Of a stretch of 64,000 nt of DNA, positions 26,551-40,600 are shown in pieces. Each line of letters starts with the position of its first letter. Positions within the stretch are counted from its first letter, which is position 1. Made by a program: the position numbers and the translations under genes. The notes under the pieces were generated by a model that made no database searches, was not told the origin of the DNA, and saw only the letters and a list, made by a program, of their open reading frames with translations. The stretch is from Antitrichia curtipendula (lineage: Eukaryota; Streptophyta; Bryopsida; Hypnales; Leucodontaceae), in the NCBI GenBank assembly GCA_951230915.1, contig OX579640.1, positions 20,852,981 through 20,916,980 on the forward strand, read 5' to 3'.

Positions 26551-28296
26551 CGTACTCGATAAATTTGACAAAAGGATCCCATGGTTGAATATGTTAAATA
26601 ATAAGTACAAATGAAGATTTCAGCCTTATTTTTGGTACAAATATTTTGAAGTAGTTTAGGACCTTAGAACTCTATATTTTCTTTTATAGATTCATCTGCT
26701 ATGTCGATTGTCATATACTAATATGGTTTACCAAGGTGCATTGAAGGTGTCCTAAGAAAATTTTGAATAGTCTTACAATTGCCAACAAAAAACTATAATA
26801 GATTAATAATAGATATTGAGCACAAATATCAAATGTGGATCACCTTAAAGTAGGTCTACAAACATACTTTATAGCAAAAAAAAATGCAAGAACTTACAAT
26901 GCACAATGTAATGAAAAGATGTGTGACACCCTTGTGCTTGGCCCTCGCTCATTGAAAATCTTTATTTGTCAATCTAAACTAAAGGGAAAAATTTGAACAC
27001 TTCCAATCCCCCCCTCCCCAACCGTTGATTATATTTTCTTAGAAAACCTCTGCAATTTTTAACCTCAATTGTTGATTTGGAAGGGAAACAATTTGAACCC
27101 CCTTCTTTTGCTGTCAATCATAAAAAGCAAAAAAACGTTGATACATATGTTTATACTTATATGATTATCCAATATTGATATGGAATGATATATATGGAAT
27201 ACATATACAGAGCATTAATACAATATAATGTATAAGTACATGTATCAATGTGATATATGAAATACATGTATTATATTGAAATACATGTACAAAATACTAA
27301 CAACTTACAAATACACGTAGTATGTTAAATATCCCATATCAATTGTAATCATAACAACTTTTCAAAGTGTATAAATATGTGGAGGGAATGAACAAATGAA
27401 TTTTTCACAAGTGATTTCATTTCATATGTGATTTCATTTAAGGAGTGAGTGAATTTGTCACAATGTATTCAAATGACTGAATTTAAAAAGTTTGAATTTA
27501 CATTTGCAGATAGACACTCGAAACAGTTGGTAGAGGTGACAAAATTTAAAATTAACCAATTAAAATTAATAGGTGGGTGGGTGGGTAGGCTTGAAATATT
27601 TAGTTTTACAAAATTCATTTGAAGGTAATTGCACCTAATATTGTCCGAAGATCAAAAGCATAAATTGTAACTTATTAGAGTAATCTTTAAAGGCAAAAGT
27701 TTTCCTACCTTAAATGAAAAATGTGCCCTCTACTTTGTAGTTAGTTATTTTTAATTTTTTCCAACTTCTTAGAAGTAATTCAAGTGTCTATTTTAAATAT
27801 AAGCTCAAATATTTTAAATTCAATCGTTAGTGGGATATAGTAAGTTCATGCAGTTTTTAACTACAAAATATCCTTTTGGTCTAAACTTCATAAAGTAGTA
27901 TCTTCTAGTACTTCTCAAAGGAAATATTTTGTCTTTTAATATTTTTAGAAAAATAAACTTTAATGTCCACAAAATAAAACTCATAATTTTCATTTCATTA
28001 TTTGGAATTAAATGGTTGAAATATTTTTGTGTAAGTATCAATTTAAAATAAAAAGAATTTAATTTTAAATGTATATTTTTAGCCACCCACTTTGACATTG
28101 AAATTAGAAAAAACTTATAACTTTGGCAATGTTTATTGGAGTGTCGTGAAACAAAGCTTCACATGTAGATTAAAATGATTTTTACCCTCATTAAAGATTT
28201 CATGCAAAAAATCAAAATTATGAATTCAATAGAGACTACTTAAGTACTAAGAAGAAAATGGATTCTTTTATGTCTTTCAGAAGCTAAAAGTATTAT
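26551..28296. other. AT-rich intergenic DNA
   Basis: No supported gene. A patch at 27190-27300 repeats ATACATGTA-like words. The 92-codon minus-strand frame at 27820-28098 is Lys/Phe/Ile/Leu-rich and looks like AT-driven chance coding. Confidence 0.4.
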
Positions 28297-28985
28297 TAAT
28301 TCCTAAACGCCCAATGTACCAAATTTGAATGTCAACTAAACTTTGAAGTTAACAACACCAAAATAATTTTTTTATTTTTTATTTTTTATTTTTTATTTAT
28401 CCTTTAAATTCTATTGAAAGTATAAAAAATCCAGTTTTAAAGATAATGTTTATTATTTTTCTATTGAAGTTTTTAGATATGGGTATCTATTGCAAATTTT
28501 GATTTTTTTGTGTTAGAAGCTCTTGGGGAAAAAAACACATTGGAAGTTCATTTCAAAAAAATTTAGAGTAGATTATTAGGAGTCATAAATTGATTATAGT
28601 TATGCATGTTATGTCCTTTGGCCTCATATTTTTTCAATGCCTCAATTTTAGATTTGACATGTATAAAGAAGTTTTAAAGATTTCAAATCATTTTATAGTT
28701 TTCACATTTTCTTGATTGATCAAACATTATAATCTTACAATTCACAAGTGACGTTCTATTTTTTTTTCTTATGTGATCTATAATACATTTAGATTGAATC
28801 CATGCAATTACAAAAATTTAACCCTTAGAGTCTTAACGCCATTTTCCGTTAGAAAACACTCAAAACTGCTATTTTCAATGTCAACAACAAAAGTTGAATT
28901 TTTTTTTTTGGCATAACCAACTAAAATATCTTGCACAAGACTAGTATAAAAATATGCAGAAGAATTTTCAAAAACTTTGACCATA
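28297..28985. repeat. Two adjoining TA-type repeat fragments
   Basis: 28297 to about 28810 is a degraded third copy of the CCCTAAATGCCCAAGGC element. Its left end is TA then ATTCCTAAACGCCCAATG, and the interior block TCAAACATTATAATCTTACA matches copies 1 and 2. It is followed by an ACCCCTAAAGG-family end fragment at about 28819-28985 (ACCCTTAGAGTCTTAACGCC, AAACACTCAAAACTGC). Confidence 0.5.
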
Positions 28986-29572
28986 TTGATCACAAGAAAT
29001 AAACATTTAAAGTGAAGAAAATGGGTTTTCGGTTCCTAACTTGATTAAATTACAATACTTTGAATCCTCTCAACATAAGTTTTTTGTACTACAAATTGTA
29101 AGTTTATATTTTTCAGTTGAAGAATTGAGTTGAGAGTTTGAAAAAACAAAATAACCCCACCCTTTGTGATTTTCATTGTTAAAAAAATTGGTAAGTCAAA
29201 GTAGTTACAAGGTAGAAGAAGTAATTAAAATGTAAGGTAGAGTTGAAATACACTAATTCCAATTGTAAGATTTTCTTAGATAAGTTTTGCCCAATCGACA
29301 AACATCCATAACAATAGTATAGGGGTTCAAAATCTAAAAAATGATCAAATAATATAACGTTTTGTGACTGAAGTCACATTTATAAATAGAAATGTCTTTT
29401 CATCTCACACTTAATCGGAAAATATAATATAATTAAAATAATTTTTTGGTCTAGGTAAGGAAGTTACTTTCCTATCCCATAATTAGTTTATGTCCAACAC
29501 ATATGAATGCAACAATTATAAGTATGTTGTCCCCGTCTTGTTCAAGTGTGGGGTTCAAGCAAAAAGCACGCC

Positions 29573-30695
29573 TAAGCGAAAGTAAACATAATACATAGCT
29601 TAAAGCTCACAATGGTAACCATTTCTGTTGCAATTGCTTATAGCATAGGCTCACATAATTCGCTTAAAGCGTCACTCACACAAACAACCAACCACATTAA
29701 TTCATTCAATTCCTTTAAGCAGAACTGTATTAATATTGTTTATAGCATTGTTACACTAATTTGCTTAAACATCATAATCAGTCCAATTGTAAGCACCATT
29801 CTAACTCTTCATTATCTAACACAATTGCTTTAAGCAGACACACACCAGACTAACAATATTATCACTCATCCAAACTTCCTTATCAGTTTATATTTAGTCA
29901 TAACACTTAAAGCTTATTGATATAATTCTACAATTATTCAATCTCATAGTTTATTAGTATTCAATCACTAGATTTCTATACACAATTATAGTCTAAACAT
30001 TCACTCCATCTGTATTCTCATTTTTACAGTAATCAGTTTTAAGCTATAATCAAGTTTCAACTGTATCGCTTAAAGCGCACTCACAATAGACTCATCAATA
30101 ATAATCGCTTTAAGCGTTGATCAGACATGACTCATCTTTAAACCATTTCACTATTCAGGCCTTACATACACTATTCAGAAGATTGCTTTAAGCAAATAGA
30201 ACACAAACAACGCTTAAGCGAATACAACTGGTATAATCAATCAATACAAGTTATCACAAATATCAACTTTAAGCTACAATCATCTCACTCAAACAATTAC
30301 TTTAAGCATTATAAGATCACACTGTACCAAACTCGTACAAACAAATAATATGATTCAATCAATTAGACACATACACAAATTCTAGCGGCTTTAAGCACAA
30401 AGATAAATAATCCTCTCTTATGAAATTCACATACATACAAACAATGCCCAATCATTGTTTGTATGTATGTGAATACACAATTAAAAAGATATATGCTTAA
30501 AGCTTTATTACACACAAAAATTATTTACAACAATTGCACTTAAGTGTTTTTTACTGAGACACACACTCATACACAAGACGCCCACTGAAGAGAGAGAGAA
30601 ATGAACGTGAAATTCCCTTACCAACTGGTTGAAGCGTCTGCCCAAATCTTCATTGGTTTAACCGTTAAGACTCACATCTCTTCGCTCTAAGCGTC
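29573..30695. repeat. Array of GCTTTAAGC palindromes in G-poor DNA
   Basis: About twenty dispersed copies of a short dyad with core CTTTAAG/CTTAAAG occur over 1.1 kb. The clearest full forms are CGCTTAAAGCG (29661), TTGCTTTAAGCA (29825), CGCTTAAAGCG (30067), CGCTTTAAGCG (30106), TTGCTTTAAGCAA (30183), CGCTTAAGCG (30211) and CGCTCTAAGCG (about 30683). Spacing is irregular, mostly 25-60 bases. The plus strand between copies is rich in A, C and T and poor in G, so much of the G content sits in the dyads. It is not tandem, because the spacers are unrelated. I see no coding frame. Function is unknown: candidates are a transposon subterminal binding-site array or a chromatin/regulatory site cluster. 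Confidence 0.75.
30425..30474. repeat. Perfect 22-bp hairpin
   Basis: ATTCACATACATACAAACAA plus TG pairs perfectly with its reverse complement across a 6-base loop (CCCAAT). It lies inside the GCTTTAAGC array. Confidence 0.9.
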
Positions 30696-31528
30696 CACGG
30701 TAATTCCTCATATCTTTCATCATATATACTCCTATTACCATATAGTTCTAAAACAAAATAAAAATTGAACTCCATTTACATACAAAAAACAAAAAGAATG
30801 GTTAATTTATATTTTTTCATGCTTACAGCCATCTATATTTGGACATGAACTTGATGCGTCATGACAAACCAATACAAATAGCCCTTATCCTGTCAAAACA
30901 GATAGTATTGTTTTATGTTAGTAAGGATAGAGTCTAGGTGGCATCCTATGCTACGCACGACTCAAAAAATATTTGGAAGTAGTTATTAATGAGGAACAAT
31001 GATAGTATGGATCGAGTAACTACTATGACAACAATTTCTTCATAGTACCAACAACTCTCAATGTATAGTGCCCAGAAGCAATGTTACATAACTTTCAATT
31101 TATTGCGGTGAGACTAGAAAAAGCACAGTCAACTTCAAGTGGCCACTGTGAATTTGATTTTTGAGCAATTGCCATAGAATATTCACTATGTTGTTGGACT
31201 ATGAGTAATATTGTGAAAAATAAATTGTATGTGGATAATTATCCAAAAAATCTACGTAAAGTCATAGTTCTCTATTGCCTTATCTAAAGTGTATCCACAT
31301 GGTTTTCATGCACCGGCTTCCGTTGGTCCTTATTGCGGCACAATCATGATTTGGATCATTGGTTTCTTAGAAGATATGTATGTGCTTTTGTGTTGGGATT
31401 GCATTGTAAGTTGTTGGGATAACTTATGACACGGTTGTAGGTGAATTTGTGACTTGGTTTAGCGTGAGGTGCATTTTTTTTGTTGATACAAGTTTGTTTG
31501 TTGTTGCGGATAGGTTTAGTGGCATTAT
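30696..31528. other. Intergenic DNA upstream of a transposase relic
   Basis: No gene supported. I searched the flanks of the Tc1-type transposase for terminal inverted repeats and found none that convince. Confidence 0.4.
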
Positions 31529-32571
31529 TTGTTGAGAAAGATGAAGACTAGAGCGTTGACAGATGTTGAGAAAGGAGTAGTGGTTGGAATGCATAGAGGT
31601 GGAATGAGAGGTGTACAAATAGCAAGAGAGTTAGAGATGTCGCCTTCAACTATGTACGGTGTTCTACAAAGTTTTAAGAAACAAGGAACTATAGTGTCAC
31701 CAAAGTCACCGGGTAGGCCTCGAAAGCTTACAAAGTGTAGATTGAGACATCTAGAGTGCCTATTTAATGATGAATGTCATTTATCACTCACAAAGATTAC
31801 AAATCAGATGGCAAATGTTGCACATGTTAGTTGTCATACTGTAAGGAGCACTTTGAAAATCCTTGGTTATAGAAATCATGTTGTAGTAAAAAATCCTTTT
31901 TTGAGTCCGAAGCACCAAGCAGATAGGCTAGCATTTGCTAGAATTCAAAGTACAAAAATTGGACTGAGGAGGATTGGAAGAAAGTTATTTGGACCGAAGA
32001 ATCATCTTTTGAAGTTGGAAGAAATTCTCGACAAATTAGGGTGTGGAGAAAAGCAGATGAGAGGTACTCATCTAAATGTCTAGCACCTATTTTCAAGTTT
32101 GGCCGTACTTCAGTGATGGTTTGGAGTGCTTTTAGTGGTTTTGATAAGTCTCATTTAGTGATCATACCTCCACATAATAGAAGTGCAAGTGATTTTGTTG
32201 ATCTTATTTACGAAGGCACTTTAAGTGGATTTTATTTTCTCCACAACCATCCCGAAGACATTATACTTATGGAGGATGGCACTCTGGTTCACCATAGCAC
32301 GTTTCTAAAGTTGTGGAGAGAAGCTCATGGCATAAAGAAGTTGAATTGGCCAGCCAACTCTCCATATCTAAACCCAATAGAAAACTTATGGAAGATAGTG
32401 AAAGATAGAGTTCAGACTACGTCCCGATCACACAATAAGGAAGAATTGGTGGAATCTCTTCATTGAGTATGAGAAGAGATACCTTTAGATATTATGCAAA
32501 GCCTTACTGCTACCATGCCTTCTCATATGAAAGAAGTTATTACTGTAAAAGGTGGTAGTACTAGATTTTAA
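31529..32571 (+). pseudogene. Tc1-type (DD34E) transposase, decayed
   Basis: The translation shows an N-terminal paired-like helix-turn-helix region with a GRPR linker (SPGRPRKLT) and a second helix-turn-helix. A DDE domain follows, with VMVWSAFSG, MEDG and NPIENLW motifs. There are 34 residues between the second Asp (MEDG) and the Glu (NPIE), which defines the Tc1-like DD34E class. Breaks seen: a one-base shift in the A run at 31954-31958, two in-frame TGA codons at 32464 and 32470, and Glu instead of the first catalytic Asp (TEESSF, codon 31996-31998). The reading then continues to a natural-looking end at 32569-32571. The element is therefore inactive. The family normally excises and inserts DNA at TA sites by cut and paste. 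The terminal inverted repeats were not found. Confidence 0.88.
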
Positions 32572-34034
<1,463 letters not shown>

Positions 34035-36182
34035 GGGCCGGTTTATACTTGGGGCCGGATTGAAGGCCGGCCAGAACTCTTTAAGTTTGGACCAATAGAA
34101 TCTCTCAATTTTGCCAAATCCGGTCGAAGTGCTTTATACTTGGGGCCGGATTGAAGGCCGGCCAGAACTCTCTAAGTTTGGACCAATAGAATCTCTCAAT
34201 TTTGCCAAATCCGGTCGAAGTGCTTTATACTTGGGGCCGGATGGAACCATCACTTATCCTACGTGTTGGCTTAGGTGGCATGGTTTTGGCGCCAAACCAT
34301 CCGGCCCCAAGGGAGCAATCGGGACGAGGTTTTGGGTGGCCCGAACTCTCATCTTGGGCCGGATGGAGCCCCTCCGTTGGATCCTACAAATCTCCACCAT
34401 TGATGAAAAGAATTTTATTTTTTATTTTGTTTACAAACTCTTTTGATTTTACAAATAAACTAGATAAGAAGTGAAACAAGAGAGTTTTGGTCTGCTTGTT
34501 CTGTCAGACTGAAGATTTACGTTCTGTCACTGATTTTACTGCTAATCAGTAATCAATAATTATTTTTCATTTATGGGATTACAGATTTGCAACGAAGGCA
34601 GTGACTAGCCATATGTTAATAGAGCCCCTGGAGATAATTATAATGAAAATTTCTAAAATTTTAATTTAAAAAATAATGATTTAAAAAAGAATTTCAACAT
34701 AAGAAAAAAACTTCAAGAAAAAACATTTTTATTTTTATTTTTATTTTCCACTAAAATATTCTATAATTAAAATCCACATGCTTTACACCTTGAGTCTAGA
34801 CCCATTTCTTTCCTCAAAAAATAATTAAAAAATAATTAGGGCTATTTGCATAAGTGTCAATATAGAATTGAGATTGAACTTGAAAGTAAGGAATAATACT
34901 AATGATACTAAGATAAATTTGCATATAATAGGCAAACCACCTATGACATGCACCTAGGAAATGACCCATTAGAGTCTTACATCAATCCATGACAAAAAAA
35001 ATTCAATAGATGAAATTAGGACTTAATTTAGTTAGTTAGTGGCCTAATCAATGTTTTGGGTGATGGTGATGGAGCTATTAGTGATTAATTTAGAAACTTC
35101 TACCTTTTTAGTACCAATTCATCAAAGTAATTGATTTTTTTCTTCCTTTATATTGCGACCCTATTATAAAATATTGTAATTGCTTTAGGTAGTAGGATAG
35201 CCATCAAGCATACACTAACTTTTTGTTGGTTTTGGAGGAGTGTACAGACTCTTTTAAGCCAATTGGACAATATACTTCAAAAATTTATAAAAAATTTGTA
35301 CTTTATAAATAAAAAATTCGACTACTCTCTTTATTTCTCACTATTATGTTTGTATGGAAAAAATCTGAATTTTTTTGCCAATTGTCATAAGGCAAAACAC
35401 TCATTATGTCTTACATAGGCATGTTACTTTAAAACATTATGCATTTGTATAGTCACCATGTTGCAAAAGTAGGAAAATAGGGAATGTGACTTAATGTGCA
35501 TTGACTACATAAATAATCAAAAAAATATATTATAATAAATGAAGTCTGCTTTCATTTAAATATGATTTTAAAAAATTAAAAATTAAATAGAAAAAATAGG
35601 AAAGGAAAGGAAAAGTTCCAAGCTTTTGTTTTTGTTTTTAATTCTTTCTTTCGGAATACAAAAACAAGAAGAGAAAGGAGAAGATTCAAATAAAATAATT
35701 TTTTTTCCCAATAGAAGATAGGAAAGAAAACAAAAACGTTTTTAAAATATTAAAAAATCTCTCTTCTATTTTTGAAATAGATAAAGTAGGAATAAAAAAA
35801 AGGATTTTAAAAAATCTTAAAACTATCTTTTCTATGTTTTAAATTGCACAAATAAGAAGAAAAAAGAACAAAAAACTAAAAAAATCTCTCTTTTATTCTT
35901 TTGAAATAGAAAAAATAAGAAGAGAAAGGAAATATTCACGTTTTATGTTTTTTTATTTGAACATTAAAAAAATACAAGAGCACATTAATCCTCAATCCGG
36001 CCTTAGAATTCAACCTCACCACTTTACATTACTTGGGGCCAGAGTGATTAATTCTCAATCCGGCCCCAAAATCCGGCCTCACCACTTTACATTATCTAGG
36101 GCCGGAGTGGTGAATTGGGGCCGGATTGAAGGCAAATCCGGCCGGCCTTCCATCCGGCCCTAGAGCGTGTATAAACCCGCCC
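34035..36182. mobile_element. 2.1 kb GGCCGG-rich element with terminal inverted repeats
   Basis: The left end GGGCCGGTTTATACTTGGGG is mirrored at the right end (GTATAAACCCGCCC, preceded by GGCCGGATGG-type words). The flanks are TTA on the left and TAA on the right, reminiscent of PIF/Harbinger TWA targets but not identical. GGGGCCGGATTGAAGG words occur many times near both ends, in inverted orientation between ends, as subterminal motifs. The interior (about 34500-35950) is AT-rich without a transposase, so this is a non-autonomous element. Superfamily is uncertain (hAT, PIF or other). Confidence 0.65.
34042..34223. repeat. 91-bp tandem duplication
   Basis: TTTATACTTGGGGCCGG starts at 34042, 34133 and 34224, giving two full 91-base units and a partial third. 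The repeat makes the 111- and 90-codon frames seen here, which are not genes. Confidence 0.9.
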
Positions 36183-37638
36183 TAATTATTGAGTGTATGA
36201 GTACAAGATTAGCACAAATGCTTATTGGGATGATTTTTTTTGCAAATATCGATACCTTCATATAGCGAGTAAGAGCATCTTTAGTCCTAGCTCAATAAAG
36301 GAGCACTGCAATGGCACATCGCGGGAGTGTTCCCATGGATGTTTTTGTAACAAGGCCAATTTTGACTATGGCGATCCATCCCTTCCACGTTATCTAGAAC
36401 TCTAAAGCACCTGACAAACTATTCACGTTGCTAATGTCAGAGATAAAGATGGATTATTGGTTGGAGGAGCTCCTCGTTTGGGGATCTCGATAAATTGGTT
36501 GCACGAGATATTTCAGAAGGGGGGGTGGAGTAAAACCTGCCCCTGTTTTTTTTGGTTTTTTTAAAGTAGAAGGGGACATCCTAGGGTAATATGGGGCCGC
36601 AGGCCCCAATTTTGCCAAATTTTTTTAAAAAAAAAGCCTCTGGATCCCCTAAAATGAGAAAGCCAGAAATTTGAGAGGGCAAGGGCCCACCTCCTGAAAT
36701 ATCTCGTGCAACCAAAATATTGAGATCCCTCGTTTGGTGGTCGTCGTTATGATTCTCTTTGACCGTAATTGTTGCTTTGCTTGCCATGCTCTGCATAAAA
36801 CCAAAGTCTATTGTGTGAGAGCCAAAATTTTAACACACCCTTCGAAATGATGAGCCTAATACAAGGCGCATTGGGGTGCATTTTTTTTGTTTGCCACTCT
36901 TCTTACCATTACTGAGTTAGTTTATTGCTTGCATTGAGCATGCTCTAACTGCAGGTAAAGGGTCCAACATACGCGATGGGATCAGGTCTCTCAAAGTTTT
37001 GGTACCCTTTAGACAGCTTGCTACGTCACAGGAACATCACCTAGGAGTTAGCCATGGATCCCATGGTGTGTGCATCAAACTTGAGGAGTCTCCTCACTTG
37101 CGGGGGCTCTGCCTCTGGTCTAATGGATTTGATGTCCGTTTGTTTCAAAAATTAAAATTAAGTTTGAGTAGCAGATCAAGTATCTTATGTACAAAGGACC
37201 TTGAATACATAATCCATTTTTATTTTTCTACCTGCTTCGCTTAATTTGTGATGCCGTCAGTAACCGTTGTCCGGTAGTGCTGTCTGTTTTGGCTTGCGTC
37301 AGCTGGTCTGGTAAGCTTCACTCTCCTGGCACGAAGGGTTGTAATTACTGGAATGAATGTTCATCATTTTCACCAAAAATATAACATAAGAAAACTACTT
37401 ACTTGAGAGAACCCAGTCATCCACTGACGATATGCACTTTGCATAATTCCGGAACCTATTTTTGTAAGAAACAGAGAAAAAACAGGGCACAAGCATGGAT
37501 GAAGGCATTGGCGTTTTGTGCAATAAGCTTGCCTGGAATATATTGTATTCAACTGCATTCTATGACTCTCAGACTGGATTTTGGCTACCCTTCCACCTGC
37601 AGCACGACTAAGGAAATGGTAAGGTCATACAGAGACAA
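36183..37638. other. Less AT-rich DNA 3' of the ATP synthase gene
   Basis: Contains the 36482-36728 MITE. Around it, 36260-36420 and 36900-37600 are less AT-rich and look like old single-copy or genic DNA, but no frame shows a recognisable family. Part of 37400-37638 is expected to be the 3' untranslated region of the minus-strand gene. Confidence 0.35.
36482..36728. mobile_element. MITE with 9-bp target duplication (Mutator-like)
   Basis: Inverted ends of about 35 bases (GGATCTCGATAAATTGGTTG left; the complement of GGATCTCAATATTTTGGTTG right) bound a 247-bp non-coding element. Identical 9-base direct repeats CTCGTTTGG flank it at 36473-36481 and 36729-36737. A 9-bp duplication is characteristic of Mutator-like elements. 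Confidence 0.8.
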
Positions 37639-40600
37639 TCAAAGGTAGGTTCGATGGTCTATGTCGCTCAGATTCACATCCACCTTGATCTCGTCCCTGC
37701 AAATCACATGTGCCCATCAAGGCTAGGATTTAGAGCTGAGAACTGAAGACGGTAGCCACATTTGAAAAATGTCTTCATATTATGAGTGAAAAAGCATGAA
37801 TGTAACTTGCTGTGTTACCGGAGATAGCAGAAAAATGGGGAATCAAAAGGAGCAATGATCTTTACCGACCCGTAGTATTAAGCTGAAAGAAATTCAAAGT
37901 CATGGGTGACATTGACATTCAAGGTAGAAAGTTTTGTCCAAATTCCACCTCCGCTTTATGCTGTCAATCTTGTCAAATGCTGCGTTTCTGATTTCTTCTA
38001 GTTCGGCCTTAGCAACTGCAAATTCGGCCTCTTCTTCGAGCATTTCCAAATCTTCATCTTTGATCTTGAGCCTGAACCCAACAAGAGTTTACAGAACGTC
38101 TCCTAAATAGTTCTCAAATAATGACATTTTGCGTTTCACCAGTTTGGTTTGGAAAATCATGTTCAAGATTTTTAACGAAATTTATGAGAGGTGGTACTAA
38201 CAGAAGCATTGAGAAAATTGGGGGGACGATTGGGGGAACTGATTGCCGTAAAACTCTGCAATAAGACAGGATGGCAACTCACTTCGCATTAATCTGATCA
38301 ATTTCTTTCTTCCACATGGAAATCCCATTGGCATCCTCTCTTGTAAGGGGCTTTCCAATGCTTTTTTCCACCTTCGCAAGAGCTTTAAACATCGCATCGT
38401 CGGCTCCCATGTCATCTTCAATTCCAGCCCTGCGTACAAATCAAACTCAGTCCAGCTCAGGCAAAGGCCGTCTCTCAAGGTAGTCATGAACGCACGCTCA
38501 TGCAACGCATTGACACAATTTCGGCTGTGCGCAAAACAAAGAAATCGAGATAAGACTGGTATTCTCATCTGAACTATGGTAGGAAAGCGGGGTTGGATGT
38601 TTACTCATGACGAAGACTTTTGTTGAGCACCAGTATACTCCGCACATTTGGTGCTTCTTCAGCAGCACCATCCAGAAGATCTGCAATCTTCTGTGCGAAG
38701 GAAGGTATTCCAACACTTGAACCCACAGAGGACATCATGTTAGCACAGTAGTTTGCGGACTTGCCTGGAGCATTGTTAGTAGGAAATTTGAAGAAACAGT
38801 TGAGAATTTATGATCCCGTTTATGATCCGTCATGAGATAATGACCGTGAGGATCTGTTTGAGTTGAATGAACGTAGATACGTTGAAATTGACTATGGAGT
38901 ATGACTCACTTTTCTCTGATTCTCGCTTGCATCTCGTAGTGGGCCTTCAGAGAATTTTGATTATTGGGATCCATCACAAACTTCTCCTTAGAAATTTCCT
39001 CCAAGTATGTTCTGAAATTCTTCTGCTGCCTTATAAACACTTTCTTCACAATGTCATCTTTATCCACGACAAGGAACAAGAAACATTCAAAAACTTGCAG
39101 GATAATATGAATTTGAAGTTCATATCTACCACCATTTTCAGATTGTATATTGGACTGTTGCAGTACAAGTGAAGTCAGTAACAATCGGTACTTGCAATAA
39201 GGTACATTTTTCAGATTATTACTTGGTGAAGGGCAGTGATCCTCTTTATCGATAAAATAAACATAAATACACATATGATACAAACATTGAGAAGAAATCT
39301 TAGAGTGATCTTGCCACCAGATGCATTTCTGAATGAGAGAAGACAGGGTTGAATACATCACCATCTGTTTTGGGAGCAGCATTCAAGAATCTGCAAAATA
39401 TTGAACTCTCCGATTTATGTGCTTTAACCTACATCACACCAGAAACATTTCGATTGTCACTGACTTTTTCTCCTTTCCTCAGAGGCTCTAAAGTTGTGTG
39501 GAATTGCATCACAGGCACGCCTTTGAGGAATGGACAATCGTAATCTGATGCCATGTCTACCGTTGGTTATCTTGTTTGCGAATCGCTGCAGAAATCTGTA
39601 AATATCGCAAATCTATAAATATCATAAATCTCCGATAGTTTGATTTGAGCATTCCAAGACATACACAGACAAAAAAAATGGCTTGGAAATGAATTGAAGA
39701 TGTATCTCAACGAAAGTCCCATCTTCTATTGTGAGTGAGATGTTATCTAAATTTTAGCTGAATCAATTATCCTTCAGTTCTCTTCAGAAACACTTGCATG
39801 CGCTTACTTCGAAGAATCGTTTTAGGGCTGTTGGAGTACGAGGCCATTGAGTAATTCTTGATCTCTTTGGATGCATGGAATGATCTTGATAGATAGCGAT
39901 TAGCGAATTGATTTCGGCTTCGGTGCACGCTCCCTTGTTTCGAGATATAGCTGGTACTGAAGAATCGAAGGTAGCAGCATTGTGCGGGATTCCGTGATTC
40001 TTGCTACCATCTCCTTTTTGTTAGCAGGGATAATCGTGTTCTATTAATTGAGCGTGACACGCCATCGCTGAATGAAATTTTAGTGAGGTGCTTGCAAGGA
40101 ATCTTTTTGCAATTTTCCAGAAAATAAAACGCAGCAATGCTAAGAGTAGATCACAAGGCAGTTTTTGCAAAAAAAATTCCTCTCTTTGTAGTTCATTTGC
40201 GAAATGCTCAGAGTCTCAATGACGTTTCAGAGATGTAAAGCATAGTATAGTTGAATGCACTTTAATCTTTAAAGCCAGGATTACAGAACGTGAAAAATTA
40301 TGGAGGGCAACTGATGTGTGAAATATAATACAGATGATCGAGATTACGAAGCTGAAGAATTTATATATATATATATTAATGTACATAACAAAGGTTTCCA
40401 AGCCTGAGGCTTTGTACTAGAAAGGAAACTACTTAGTCTATCGGAACAGTGTGACTCTACAGTTCACAAATCGTTGTGACGCTACAGTAAACTAACTTAT
40501 GCTAACACGCCCCCTTCAGTTGCATAGCTGATTGAATGTGAAGTTAAGTCGTCACAGAATTCTGATAAACGCCCCCTTGCTTCTGAGCTGGAGACGGACA

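Noticed and set aside
34111..34474. Frames of 111 and 90 codons
   Set aside because: Produced by the 91-bp duplication within a mobile element; repeated residues follow the DNA repeat.
38480..38530. Possible extra exon RNCVNALHERAFM between exons 4 and 5
   Set aside because: Exons 4 and 5 join in phase without it and give the family's expected spacing; its own donor would be non-standard.
38716..38760. Alternative earlier acceptor (GCTCCAG) for exon 4
   Set aside because: The phase from exon 3 runs into a stop with that acceptor; the acceptor at 38716 keeps the frame and gives family-like length.
39330..39391. Exon-like minus-strand stretch after a TTTTGCAG acceptor (reading FLNAAPKTDGDVF...)
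   Set aside because: Its phase does not join exon 2 of the ATP synthase gene (a stop results), while exon 2 joins exon 3 directly in phase.
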